This document shows, piece by piece, positions 1-9,556 of a stretch of DNA of 64,000 bases. Within the stretch, counting starts at the first letter, position 1. Every line of letters begins with the position of its first letter. The position numbers were made by a program, and so were the translations under genes. Source of the stretch: Paraspadella gotoi (lineage: Eukaryota; Chaetognatha); assembly GCA_051294375.1 (NCBI GenBank), contig CM119266.1, forward strand, positions 3,031,812 to 3,095,811. Direction: 5' to 3'. The notes below the pieces were generated by a model, which ran no database searches, was not told where the DNA came from, and worked only from the letters and a program-made list of their open reading frames with translations.

Positions 1-121
1 ACAATTCCGACAAATGAAAAAAAATATAATCTCAATCTTATAACAACAACAACTACGAGTACGACGACGACGACGAACAAGAAACAACATCATTAAGGAT
101 GACTAAAGAAAATATCGCTTC

Positions 122-124
<3 letters not shown>

Positions 125-193
<69 letters not shown>
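125..193. repeat. (CT)n microsatellite
   Basis: A nearly pure CT dinucleotide tract with one short interruption, preceded at about 60-75 by a short GAC trinucleotide run. The Ser-Leu reading frames across it are artefacts of composition. Confidence 0.97.
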
Positions 194-196
<3 letters not shown>

Positions 197-720
197 CTTT
201 TCTCTCTCATCTTCGATCGCCTCTCACAATATTCGAGTCATATACTTCAGCTCTCCCGAACGCAGCCGTAGACCGGAGCGGCTGCCGACCGACTCACTTC
301 CGCTCGGATCGGTAAGATTTTTTCTTTCTCTTTTCTCTCTTTCTTTCGATATAATGAAATGACCCTATATTTATTTTATTTTATTTTAATTTTAAAAAAG
401 GCCTTATCTCTTAAAAAGAGACTCCCGGATCGACCCATGATCTCGAAGGCAGAGAGAAGAGACTCGGCAGTGACGAGAGTAAGAGAGAGAGAAGAGAAAG
501 TGAGCTTCTGCTGCTCCGATCGGATCGACTCTGCCGCCGCGCGGATCCGGGAGATAAGAAGGAGGAAGAGGAAGAGGAGTAAGAAGAGCCGAGCGAAGTA
601 AGTCGAAGGCAGAAAGCAGCCGCTCGGCAGCTCCGCGGCTTCTTCCGGACGCTGCGCTCGTACGCGGCTGCTGAGTATACCCATTAGGGTGGAGTGATGA
701 AAAGATTGAGTGATTGAACA
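194..720. other. Moderately GC-rich unique stretch, no gene recognised
   Basis: From about 240 to 680 the sequence is richer in G, C and CpG than its surroundings and purine-rich in the middle. Short ORFs exist on both strands but none resembles a known domain or is bounded by a convincing pair of splice sites. It lies in or beyond intron 4 of the minus-strand receptor gene. Confidence 0.5.
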
Positions 721-1440
721 TTATTATTTTGCTGCCTATGGACATGTAATTAAAAAATTTAAAATCTTTTTAAAAATTGTTTTAGCATAACAGTATAGTA
801 AATTCAATTATTTATGTAGTAATATTCTTATAAAATTGTTAAATTTTAAAATATTTTTATTTTATTTTTAAGAACAGATTTGGTTCCCTTTTATAAAATA
901 TGTTGTATGATATTTCAATGTTTGGATCACAAAAAATGACTAAAACGTTTTAACATATATAAGTTTTTATTACAGAGAATAAAAAGGTCATAAATTTTTA
1001 CTTTTTTTCCCGTTTTAAACACTGAAGATGACAGCATTTTCGATAACATATTTTATATTTTTGATTCAACTTTTTATGAAGAATCTGAATCTTTATTAAA
1101 AGTTTTAAATAAATTAATTTTAAAATTTATTATTTTATAAGGATATTACTATAAATATATTATATTTTACTATTCTGTTCCCGAGACAATATAAACAAAA
1201 TATTTTTGTATCAGATAATCATACTATCTTACATCTAAATATCCTTGTTCGATCATTCAAATATTTTTTTTCTTGAATGCTCCACTCTAATACCCATGGA
1301 ATATTCCAAAGTCGCTAGACTATTACCGCCCGAGAGAGAATTTTTCCTTTCATTTTTTCCCCATTACAGGTTTTCAAAGGATTTAATGAGAAAAAATGGA
1401 GAAAAAAAGGAATAAAAGGGATAAACATAAACAGCGTGTT

Positions 1441-1443
<3 letters not shown>
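721..1443. other. AT-rich non-coding stretch
   Basis: Strongly AT-rich with frequent stops in all frames. I see no gene, repeat family or regulatory cluster that I can support. Confidence 0.6.

Positions 1444-1485
<42 letters not shown>
1444..1485. repeat. (GA)n microsatellite
   Basis: Uninterrupted GA dinucleotides, about 21 copies. Confidence 0.97.
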
Positions 1486-1487
<2 letters not shown>

Positions 1488-1614
1488 AATGTCCACATTC
1501 AGCCGCCGATCAAAATTTGAATTGTAAATTTTTCTTACTTTTTAATTTTTATCCTTTTTTTCTTTTTCTCCATCCATCCAACATTTTTTTCCCTTTTTCT
1601 TTCTCAATTCCCAA

Positions 1615-1791
1615 AGGGACGCTTGAAACGAAGTGGCGCAACGGTGACGTCACGCCACGGAGGGCGATTTTGCGTTACGCCAAACCGAAGCCCAATTACG
1701 TCAAATAGCGTCAATTTGTAGGCGAACTTACGCGACGTTTGTTCTCAATTCTAACCATACGCGACTTTCTGGATCGACAACAGTATTTTCG

Positions 1792-1886
<95 letters not shown>

Positions 1887-2235
1887 ATGCTCTATTTAAA
1901 CTTAGTCTTTCTCACAATCACCAATCTCGGATTCTCTCACTCGTTCGTTCATGAATTCCCGGTGATTCACGAAAAACGTGAACGGTTCACTCGAGATCGA
2001 GAAATTGGAACCCGCGCCACGTTTATTCGTCGACCACGCCCACTTAGCGTCACGCCGCGGCGCCACGCCTTTCCACAAATGACGTCGCCCAAATGGAAAC
2101 GCCGCTACCTCTCCGTCTCCCACGCCAGGGCGCCACTGCCGTTCAGTCTCTTCATGCCACATCGAGGTTCGGCGTTCAGCGCTCAACGACTCTCTCTCTC
2201 TACATCTGTAATGCCAAGACCATTGAGGAGTAAGT
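1615..2235 (+). promoter_or_regulatory. CpG-rich CRE-containing block with plus-strand donor
   Basis: Two CpG-rich blocks (about 1615-1760 and 1990-2235) flank a CT microsatellite. The first holds a perfect palindromic CRE, TGACGTCA, at 1645-1652 and a half-site ACGTCA near 1698. The second holds ATGACGTCGC near 2074 and several CACGCC/GGCGTG elements. A consensus donor GTAAGT starts at 2230, after a short open frame beginning with ATG near 2154. This could be the promoter and first exon of a plus-strand transcript lying inside the receptor intron. It could also be a chance cluster; I see no TATA box or downstream coding exon. Confidence 0.35.
1796..1885. repeat. (CT)n microsatellite
   Basis: About 45 uninterrupted CT copies splitting the CpG-rich block. 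Confidence 0.97.
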
Positions 2236-2504
2236 ATTTTAAGGAAATTTCTCCTTTTTTTCCCCATTTTGCCCCAACTACTACATTCACTACGCTCTAA
2301 TAAGCAATCCTCCCTTAAAGGTTTTGTTAACCCCTCATACGGTATCACCCATAAAAATTGCGCAAAAACGTAAAAATAATTAATTTCCCAACCCTCTATT
2401 TCTCATCCTCCCCTCCACGCAATCCCCCGCCATCTTAAACCACCCCCTACCATCCTCCATCCACCACTACCATCTTCTACCATCCCCCACCCTCCCTCAC
2501 CCAC

Positions 2505-2630
2505 CTATGATGGTGTTCCTCCTCCTGCAGATGATCCTCGCTTTCAGCGGAAGTCGAATCGCGATGAGTCTTTCTACCGTCACGGCCACGACGATCCAAT
2601 TGGTGGCCAACTCCAGCACGTTGAGCAGGG
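2505..2630 (-). CDS. GPCR exon 4: TM3 and start of ICL2
   Basis: This is the fourth coding exon of a family A G-protein-coupled receptor, residues 100-141 of the conceptual protein. It begins after an acceptor reading CAACTACAG and ends at a donor ATAG/GTGGGTGAG, both phase 1. It encodes TM3 (LATNWIVVAVTVERLIAI), where ERL replaces the usual DRY, with R3.50 at residue 120 and the ICL2 proline seven residues later (IRLPLKA), followed by a basic loop (CRRRN). Joined to exon 3, R3.50 lies exactly 25 residues after C3.25, as family A numbering requires. The VAVTVER context resembles invertebrate FMRFamide and related neuropeptide receptors, but the ligand cannot be inferred. The next exon (TM4) is not found between 1 and 2504. 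Confidence 0.93.
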
Positions 2631-2658
2631 CTGTAGTTGATGGGGAGAAGGGGAGAGG

Positions 2659-2660
<2 letters not shown>

Positions 2661-2720
<60 letters not shown>
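2661..2720. repeat. (GA)n tract abutting the exon 4 acceptor
   Basis: Thirty GA copies on the plus strand read as (CT)n on the minus strand. Together with the C/T-rich run at 2637-2660 they form an unusually long polypyrimidine tract ending just before the exon 4 acceptor at 2631-2632. Confidence 0.95.
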
Positions 2721-2722
<2 letters not shown>

Positions 2723-3207
2723 CGATGTGATTGAGAGCGAGTCAAAGAGATTAAGAGCGAGTCAAAAACGATTGAGAAAGAGAAAGAGACGAGTTAGGGT
2801 CGTGGGGGGGACAGGTGGGGGAGTGATGAGAAAATCTCAATAGACTTGGTTGAAATTTAATGAAAAGATTATGATATGAAAAAGTTAGTTTATAAAGACG
2901 ATGATTAATAATATAACACCGTCGCCTTAAAGGACGTTCAAAATAATAATAATAATAATAATAATGTTCTTCTGTTTCTAGGAATAAGAATCGTTTGCCG
3001 GAATTGATTCATTTTCATAAAATATCATTTCTTCTCTCTCTCTCTCTCTCTTCTTAAATAATCATCTAAATTTGAATGAACATAAAAATGATTTTATGAT
3101 ATTTTAATAAAAAATCGATTTATATAGTTAAACTTTAATCAGGATTCAAGGTCATCCCTTGATTTTTGCCAATTTTATTTCGCCTTCCCTTTCATAAGAC
3201 GAGATTT
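2721..3207. other. Intronic AT-rich stretch
   Basis: Part of intron 3 of the receptor gene. It contains a short AAT trinucleotide array near 2943-2965 and a short TC run near 3031-3051. Nothing else is recognised. Confidence 0.5.
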
Positions 3208-3560
3208 TGCAATCGCTATCGCAATCCAAGTCATAATTGCAATCGCTATTGCAATCCAAGTCATAATTGCAATCGCTATCGCAATCCAAGTCATAATCGT
3301 AATCGCTATCATAATCCAAGTCATAATTGCAATCGCTATCACAATACAAGTCATAATTGCAATCGCTATCGCAATCCAAGTCATAATCGTAATCGCTATC
3401 GACGTCGTAATTGTAAATGCAGTCTTAGTCGCGATCCCAGTCATAATTGTAATCACAATCAAAACCATGAGATTTTGCTCTGCAATTGCAGTCGCGATCC
3501 CAGTCATAATTGTATGTAATCGCAATCGAAATCGCAATCGTAATCGCAATCGCACTTGCA
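3208..3560. repeat. 30-bp minisatellite, degenerating rightwards
   Basis: About six to seven copies of a 30-bp unit (core CGCAATCCAAGTCATAAT) run from 3208 to about 3410, followed by diverged copies to about 3560. Because the period is a multiple of three, both strands appear open (decapeptide repeats in the plus frame). This is a consequence of the repeat, not evidence of coding. Confidence 0.92.
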
Positions 3561-3880
3561 GGCGCAAACGTCAATGTCCCCAGCCGCCAGCGTCTCTGGC
3601 CGACATCGTCCGAAGGTCAATCGTTCCAAATTCGAAATCGTGAATTCATGAATTTTTGACGCGTGAATAATTTTGGGGACGAAATTCGAACGAGAAAATC
3701 GACTTTTCTGTCATCTTTTCTCAAATCGTTTTGGTCGTCCTCGCCTCGTTCGGTCTTTGCAGTCCACGTTCCCCAATCCTTTATTCACAATTTATTTATT
3801 TATTTTCTCAATTTTCAATCCCCCAATTCCGAATTTCTCGCAGCCGAATCCCATTCCTCCAACGCCAATTTCGAATTCCT
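3561..3880. other. Unique intronic stretch
   Basis: Mixed-composition DNA grading into the ~70-bp minisatellite. No gene recognised. Confidence 0.45.
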
Positions 3881-4013
3881 CGAATTTTCAATTCAAACTT
3901 TCCTCAATTTCTTTTCCAAATCCTCAATTCCAAATCATCATTTTGTTACATGAATTTTCAATTCAAACTTTCCTCAATTTCATTTCCAAATCCTCAATTC
4001 TAAATCATCATTT

Positions 4014-4248
4014 ATGGTGGACTAAAATCCACCAACCGTTCATCAGCGGCCATTTTGGTGCGGAGGCAAGTCATTCGCCTCCCAACCCAAAGGTCCGGGG
4101 TTCTAGCCCGGTGGTCGTCTGGCAGTTAAGAGGGACGGGGCGCTTAACCCGCCTGTAACATGGTGTTACAGCCTGATCCGAAGCTCAGGGACTGCTTATA
4201 TTGAACGGTTTCTGTCACTAACACATAACTATAATTACTGTCTCTTCA
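4014..4248 (+). repeat. Left LTR with tRNA-like T-arm
   Basis: It starts with a 7-bp hairpin (TGGTGGA, six-base loop, TCCACCA). A perfect 5-bp T-arm-like hairpin, CCGGG-GTTCTAG-CCCGG, lies at 4095-4111; its GGTTCTAGCC resembles a pol III B box. The preceding GGAGGC..GCCTCC can pair like an anticodon stem. The tRNA resemblance is from motif form only. Confidence 0.75.
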
Positions 4249-4300
4249 TTGGTGAGCCCGACTTCCGAACACAACAGCAACAACAACACTTTCAGGCGAC

Positions 4301-4447
4301 ATGCCTCAACATGGCGATGCACTTTCCGCCCACAACACATCAGGCGACATGCCTCAACTTGGTGACGAACTTTTCCACCAACAACAATTCACTGAAGAGA
4401 CGCAACAGACTTCTCCCTACGGGAGGGGGGGATGTATGGTGGACTAA
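4301..4447 (+). CDS. 48-codon ORF inside the mini-element
   Basis: This is an ATG-initiated frame covering most of the internal region and running through the purine tract into the right LTR, where it stops at TAA. It contains two related segments, MPQHGDALS and MPQLGDELF, produced by a local duplication in the DNA (repeated TCAGGCGACATGCCTCAAC). It is too short for a structural Gag. It may be a remnant of the gag start, or simply an open stretch. I recognise no domain. Confidence 0.3.
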   Translation: MPQHGDALSAHNTSGDMPQLGDELFHQQQFTEETQQTSPYGRGGCMVD

Positions 4448-4662
4448 AATCCACCAACCGTTCATCAGCGGCCATTGGTGCCGGAGGCAAGTCATTCGCC
4501 TCCAACCCAAAGGTCCGGGGTTCTAGCCCGGTTCGTCTGGCAGTTAAGAGGGACGGGGCGCTTAACCCGCCTGTAACATGGTGTTACAGCCTGATCCGAA
4601 GCTCAGGGACTGCCTATATTGAACGGTTCTGTCACTAAACATAACTATATTATGTCTTTTCA
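4436..4662 (+). repeat. Right LTR with tRNA-like T-arm
   Basis: This is a near-identical direct copy of the left LTR, differing by small indels. The start hairpin (4437-4456) and the T-arm-like hairpin (4515-4531) are both conserved. It is followed directly by the CATTT target duplicate. Confidence 0.8.
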
Positions 4663-4905
4663 CATTTTGTTACATGAATTTTCAATTCAAACTTTCCTCA
4701 ATTTCATTTCCAAATCCTCAATTCCAAATCATCATTTTGTTACATGAATTTTCAATTCAAACTTTCCTCAATTTCAGTTCAAAAAATCCTCAATTCCAAA
4801 TCATCATTTTGTTACACGAATTTTCAATTCAAACTTTCCTCAATTTTAGTTCAAAAAATCCTCAATTCCAAATCATCATTTTGTTACATGAATTTTCATA
4901 TTCAT

Positions 4906-6100
4906 ATTTCTTTTATTGAGAAAAATACTGCCGCTCCCTAATTTTTATTCGTTGACTTCACCTTTATCACGTTTTCCCATTTTTATTTTTAACAAAGAAT
5001 TCATTTAAAGTTTTATATATTTATATTAAAAAATCTAAAATCGTTGTTTGAAAACTTTAAATAAATTCTTGGTTATGGGGATTAGTTTAAAGTTATAGAT
5101 TAGGGTTAAGAATTGGGTTAAGAATTTTGTAAAAGATTTGAGTTACTTAGATATTATTTTTGAAGGTTAAAATTAGGTTAAGGGATTGAAAAAAAAATAA
5201 AGAGCTTTTGAAAAAAAGAGCCAAAAAATTTAAGGGGGCGGAGATTATTTGGAAACCAAAGGACACGCTCAAACATGCAACCACATTTTGCCCATAATAA
5301 ATGCATCGTGACCCAAATAAGGCAAAGAAATTCGCCCCGAAAGCAACAGTTTTTATGTCCCAGTTTTTATGTTTCTCAAGAGGCGCAAAAAGTAAACACG
5401 AATCGGGAGATTTTATCTCGACCATTTTCTCTTTTCTCAAGTTATAAATGGAAGTGAAAGAAAAAAGAAAAAAAAGGAAAAAAGGAAAAAGGAAAAGAAT
5501 GAAAAAGAAAAAGAAAAAGGAAAAACGAAAAGGTTGGAAACCCGCTCGAGATTGTATCCTCGAAAGTGGAAACAAAAACGAGTATTTCAAAGTATTGCGC
5601 CGCGTAGACTCTTGATCATATGTTTCTCTACGAGCCTCACTCCAAACCTCATTTGCATATTGTTTTATTTTAAATAAAATTGTCAACTTAGCACTGGTCA
5701 CTGTCCTGTGCGCCCTCTAACTAATAACCACCTCTTGCAAACTCAACGAATATATTACCGATGTACAACATTGGAGGAATTTAATACCTGATTTGGGTTA
5801 TTACCATTAGTTACTATCATTTTATATCATTTCTATCATTTCACTTATACATCTTAGGCCTCCAGCTCGCTAAGTCGCAAAACAAGCAAACAATGTCGGA
5901 TCTGTCTATGATAATTAAACGTAATAAGCCAATCCGATGATAATTCATGGTAATCTTTTCTGACTTTCAATTTGTGATTTTAACAGATCATAACAAATCG
6001 TAACATAACAAACATAACAGACTTCTTAATAAATCTATAAAAAAAATATATAAATCAATTGATCTATCAATCATTACCAGTAACTGCGCCAATACCAACT
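4906..6100. other. AT-rich intronic stretch
   Basis: AT-rich with a purine-only run (mostly AAAAAGG/GAAAAAG) at about 5455-5535 and a perfect octamer ATTTGCAT near 5651. Small ORFs exist but none is convincing. No gene recognised. Confidence 0.5.
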
Positions 6101-6102
6101 TG

Positions 6103-6427
6103 CATAATTTAGTTACCTTGCATAATTTAATCAAGTTGCATTATTTGGTCAACTGGCATAATTTGGTCAACTGGCCTAATTTTATTAACTGGCATAATTT
6201 TGTTAACTGGCATAATTTTATCAACTGGCCTAAGTTGGTCAACTGGCATAATTTGGTCAACTGGTATAATTTGGTCAACTGGCATAATTTGGTCTACTGG
6301 CATAATTTGGTCAACTGGCATAATTTGCTCAACTGGTATTATTTTTCTCAATTGGCACAATTTGGTCAACTGGCATAATTTTATCAACTGGCATAATTTG
6401 GTCAACTTGCAGAATTTGGTCAACTTT
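6103..6427. repeat. 18-bp minisatellite
   Basis: About 18 copies of an 18-bp unit (CATAATTTGGTCAACTGG) with point variants. The divisible-by-three period leaves hexapeptide frames open on both strands. Confidence 0.95.
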
Positions 6428-6479
6428 CCTACCCACACACAAAATTTCATTCAAATTTATTTATCAAATTTTTAATCAA

Positions 6480-6830
6480 TATAATAATTATGAGTAAAAA
6501 TACTTCATTTAAACTCATTTCCACTCTCACGATTCAATGGAAACTTTAAATCCAACTCAATCACACACTTTCCTACCCACACACAAAATATTTCATTTCA
6601 ATCGATCCATCCATCAAATCACGATTAATCAAAATTTATCGCGATATGATTCTTTCTCTTTCGTTACATTTGTAGATTTAAAGGAAAAATCGTTACTGAA
6701 ACATTAAGCAAAATTCATCATAATTTGATGTTCTGACATGATTTAAGTGGGTGCCCGACAAGATTTAGGGGGGGACCGACGGACCGACAAAGTGGATTAT
6801 AGAGTCGGAATCTGCTGATAAGCAGATCTG
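6480..6830 (+). repeat. Dispersed repeat, copy in plus orientation
   Basis: The segment containing TTTCCTACCCACACACAAAA, then TGATGTTCTGACATGAT, GGACCGACGGACCGACAAAG and GGATTATAGAGTCGG matches the reverse complement of 33950-34230, and in part 39780-39870. It ends in a hairpin, ATCTGCT-GATA-AGCAGAT. The element class is unknown; it may be a non-autonomous transposon or SINE-like sequence. Confidence 0.65.
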
Positions 6831-7295
6831 ACTAAAAAACAGAAATTTTCTCTCTTCTGTTTTCTTCTTATTTTTGTTTTTAACTTTTGACGTCAAACGT
6901 CATTTTCTAAATTTGATTCTTCGGTTCCTCGCGACAGAGTTTTGTTGTTGTTGTTGTCGTCGTTGTTGTTGTTGTTGTCGTCAGTGAAGGTAAAGTCTTG
7001 ATGCTTAAATTCAATCTCATTAACAAGAACAGCAAGAACAACGAAAATAACAGCAACAAGGAAAGATCACAACAAAACAAACACAGTAAAAACAACAATA
7101 ACAACAGCAATAATAACTTGAACATAATACAAACATTAACAACAGCAATGACAAAAAATGCACCAAAAACAAAATAAAAAAAACTCTTGCAACATTATCG
7201 AACAAAACAATAATAATAACAACAAAACAACAACAATGATAACTTCAACAGCCAAAACAACAACATGAGCAACAACAACAACAACGTCACCTTAC
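6831..7295. other. Intron 3 with TTG/AAC-rich runs
   Basis: A GTT/GTC run at about 6942-6982 is followed by a loosely repetitive AACA-rich stretch to about 7290. A perfect CRE octamer TGACGTCA lies at 6888-6895. No coding exon is seen until exon 3 starts. Confidence 0.5.
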
Positions 7296-7442
7296 CCGGC
7301 TGGAATTGGCAGAACCAGGCCGGGGCGTGGAATGGCGCGAGGTTGGAATACATGAAGACGAAGTAGGAGTAATTCCAGAGAAGGAGAGTGTCGAGCGGAA
7401 GGAGGAAGGCCAAGTAGAGGCTCGTGGTCATCGATCGAAGGG
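7296..7442 (-). CDS. GPCR exon 3: ICL1, TM2, ECL1, start of TM3
   Basis: This is the third coding exon of the family A receptor, residues 51-99. It is bounded by acceptor CCCCACAG and donor CCGG/GTAAGG, both phase 1. It carries the ICL1 basic turn and TM2 (SLYLAFLLPLDTLLLWNYSY) with D2.50 at residue 68, then ECL1 ending PAWFC, with C3.25 at residue 95. Joined to exon 2, the N1.50 to D2.50 distance is 28 residues. D2.50 to C3.25 is 27. Both equal the spacing in well-known family A receptors. TM2 has P-L-D where many receptors have A-x-D. It is separated from exon 2 by an 8.7-kb intron and from exon 4 by a 4.7-kb intron. Confidence 0.93.
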
Positions 7443-8564
7443 CTGTGGGGATTGTGGGGGTGTGGGCAGGGTGGGGTGGGGGTTGTGGACGGTTGTGGGG
7501 AAAGAGAAAATTGTAGAAAGAAAAAAGAGAGAGAGAGAGAGAGAGGGAGGAAGAAATATTGGGAGGAGGAGGAGAAAGGAAAAGAAAATTAAATCAAGTT
7601 CCATCAAAATTTAATTTTAAATTATGCAAAACTATTTCGCGAGTGAATTATTTATATCCTCTTTTTCCCTTTTCGTTTCATTTTTTTCTCTCAGGAAATA
7701 AATTTTGAAAGTTTTTTCCCTTGGCTGGCGGGACAGACGGAAACCTAGGAATGTGGGCCACAGAATATGAGAAACGAATAGGACTCGAATGGGGTCCGTA
7801 TGGGACCCAGAGTCCAGACAATGGCGCCAAGAATATGGTGCCAATTTCACATCCGTCAGACGAAGCTCATTCTCTCGTCATAAATCACACGAAACAGGAA
7901 AAAACAAAAAAAAACTTCGGATTTAGCGAAAGATTATTTATATATAACGAAACCGGATTTAGCGAGATGACGGAGTAAAACCGGATTTAACGACGATTTA
8001 GACGAAAGTGGGGATTCTGTCGGACGAAATAAATCTTTTTTTATTTGACGTGAATAGAATCATTATGATTTATTGGGAAGATGAATTTTTGTATTGGATT
8101 TTGAAATTGGGAAGTAAACGCGACGAGATAATGAGACAAATGATGATTCCACTCTTTCTCACTTTTCAGATTCTACTCTCGAATTAAATGACCAAGAAAA
8201 TTCTCGCATAGACGAGTTTTCAGTCTCACAAAAAAGAAAAATTCTAAAATCGCAAACAAGAATCACGAAAAAAAACGAGATAAGAATTGAGGTGAAAACG
8301 TTGCTTAGCAACAGGAAATAACAACAAGGGTCACGGGGCAGGTCGTGGCAGGCTGCCTGGAGGAAAGGAGGAGTAATCAGGCGGATGGAAAATTGGATCT
8401 TTCAGGCGGCTGTATGGCATACAGTAAACTTCGTATGGTAAGTATTATAACTGAGGTCACTTTTACTGATAGATTGGATAATTTTAAGTTAACTTTTAGC
8501 CTTCCTGGTCACTTGAGATAGATGAATAACTTTTAAGCGTCTCTTTCATCGGAGGTCAGTTTCA
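7443..8564. other. Intron 2, left part; one open frame
   Basis: A G-rich stretch (7443-7500) and a short GA run precede a plus-strand open frame at about 7706-7978 of roughly 90 codons, with no ATG at its start. It contains repeats of CCGGATTTAGCGA near its end. I recognise no domain and there is no convincing acceptor in frame, so it is listed only as open sequence. A perfect short palindrome CTGTAT-GGC-ATACAG lies near 8409-8423. Confidence 0.3.
8300..8312. promoter_or_regulatory. X-box-like site GTTGCTTAGCAAC
   Basis: An imperfect 13-bp palindrome with arms GTTGC and GCAAC matches the general form of RFX-family X-boxes. It lies in intron 2 of the receptor. Function is not shown by sequence alone. 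Confidence 0.3.
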
Positions 8565-8813
8565 AAAGGGAGAGTTAATTTGGAGGTCGATTTTAAAATG
8601 GGGGAGTTTGAGTAGAAATAACTTTCTGAAGGGGGAGATTGTTCGAGGGTCACTTTCAAAAGGGGGAGTTTGTTCGGAGGTCACTTTCAAAAGGGAGATT
8701 TAATTTGGAGGTCACTTTTAAAAGGGGGAGTTTGAGTAGAAATCACTTTCTGAAGGGGGAGATTGTTCGAGGGTCACTTTCAAAAGGGGGAGTTTGTTCG
8801 GAGGTCACTTTCA
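8565..8813. repeat. Tandem duplication of a ~124-bp G-rich unit
   Basis: Two head-to-tail copies (about 8565-8688 and 8690-8813) are built from smaller motifs such as GGAGGTCACTTTCAAAAGGG and GGGGGAGATTGTTCGAGG. The copies differ by only a few bases. Confidence 0.9.
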
Positions 8814-8885
8814 ACGGGGGCAGATCGTTTCGGGTTCTCTCGGGAATTCTCTTTTCTCTTTTCTGTTTGTTTTCGTCGAAGGGTC

Positions 8886-9105
8886 AACGTCGTTTCGGCG
8901 GAGAGAAAGGGAGGGAGGAAGGGGTAAGAGGAAGTGGGGAGGGAGGAGAGAGAAGGTGGGAGAGAAGAGGGGAGGGGAGAGGGGAGAGAGGAAGAGGTAA
9001 GAGGAAGTGGGGAGGGAGGAGAGAGAAGGTGGGAGAGAAGAGGGGAGGGGAGAGGGAGAGAGGAAGAGGTAAGAGGAAGTGGGGAGGGAGGAGAGAGAAG
9101 GTTGA
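8886..9105. repeat. Purine-rich minisatellite
   Basis: About three copies of a 65-75-bp unit made of GAGGAAGTGGGGAGGGAGG and GAGAGAAGGTGGGAGAGAAG. The inverse composition appears at 12963-13810. Confidence 0.85.
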
Positions 9106-9239
9106 TTTGATTTGATTTGATTTATTCTGCTCATAATGTTAATAAACACATTTACAATCACAGGATCGTAAGAGAGCCGTACATGGATATTATGTACATA
9201 CAATCATGTAAAAAATATAAAATAACAATTAAAAATTCA
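9102..9239 (-). mobile_element. Possible 3' end of a non-LTR retroposon
   Basis: Read on the minus strand, the stretch ends in GAATAAATCAAATCAAATCA, a pentameric tail typical of some LINE/SINE families. The body is cut off by the gap starting at 9240. The assignment rests on the tail alone. Confidence 0.3.
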
Positions 9240-9430
9240 NNNNNNNNNNNNNNNNNNNNNNNNNNNNNNNNNNNNNNNNNNNNNNNNNNNNNNNNNNNNN
9301 NNNNNNNNNNNNNNNNNNNNNNNNNNNNNNNNNNNNNNNNNNNNNNNNNNNNNNNNNNNNNNNNNNNNNNNNNNNNNNNNNNNNNNNNNNNNNNNNNNNN
9401 NNNNNNNNNNNNNNNNNNNNNNNNNNNNNN
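9240..9430. other. Assembly gap, 191 N
   Basis: Run of N. Confidence 1.
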
Positions 9431-9556
9431 CAAAAAAAAAGAAAGAAATGAAAAAAAAGGTCATTATTATTATCCCAAATGTACCATTTTATGGGAAGAA
9501 CCTAAAAGAAAGAAAAGAAAGCAGTTTTGAAGAGACGGAAAAGGGGGAGAAGAGCA

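Larger units (their letters stand above)
4014..4662 (+). mobile_element. TRIM-like LTR mini-retroelement, complete
   Basis: Two direct repeats of about 235 and 227 bp flank a 187-bp internal region. The left repeat is followed after one base by TGGTGAGCCCGAC (4250-4262), which has the form of a tRNA primer binding site ending in the TGG that pairs with CCA, as in Ty3/gypsy elements. The right repeat is preceded by a purine tract, GGGAGGGGGGG (4421-4431). The 5-mer CATTT occurs at 4009-4013 and 4663-4667 as a target-site duplication inside the 70-bp minisatellite. No gag or pol domain is present, so this is non-autonomous. LTR ends are not canonical TG..CA on the left (reads ATGGTGG), so the boundary may be off by one or two bases. 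A SINE pair with a spacer is the alternative, but the PBS and PPT positions argue against it. Confidence 0.8.
3882..4905. repeat. ~70-bp minisatellite split by a retroelement
   Basis: Tandem copies of a ~70-73-bp unit (core TCAATTCAAACTTTCCTCAA, ending CATCATTTTGTTACATG) begin near 3882 and 3952, then resume near 4676, 4746, 4819 and 4889. The array is interrupted at 4014-4662 by the LTR mini-element. The pre-insertion unit can be reconstructed exactly by removing the element and one 5-bp target duplication. Confidence 0.9.

Noticed and set aside
125-193. Ser-Leu repeat proteins across CT/GA arrays (also 1796, 2661, 33748, 48085, 50942, 59205)
   Set aside because: Dinucleotide arrays encode Ser-Leu or Arg-Glu in every frame; no protein is implied.
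1-2504. TM4 exon of the GPCR
   Set aside because: I read the minus-strand frames for a TM4-like segment with the conserved tryptophan following a phase-1 acceptor and found none, so the remaining exons are assumed to lie outside the window.
3208-3560. CRISPR-like regular repeats
   Set aside because: Units are directly adjacent with no unique spacers, and the genome is eukaryotic. The same holds for the arrays at 6103-6427, 22196-22402 and 32770-33115.
6103-6427. Hexapeptide repeat protein (H/Y-N-L-V-N-W)
   Set aside because: The 18-bp unit keeps all frames open on both strands, and there is no unique coding flank, start context or splice site.
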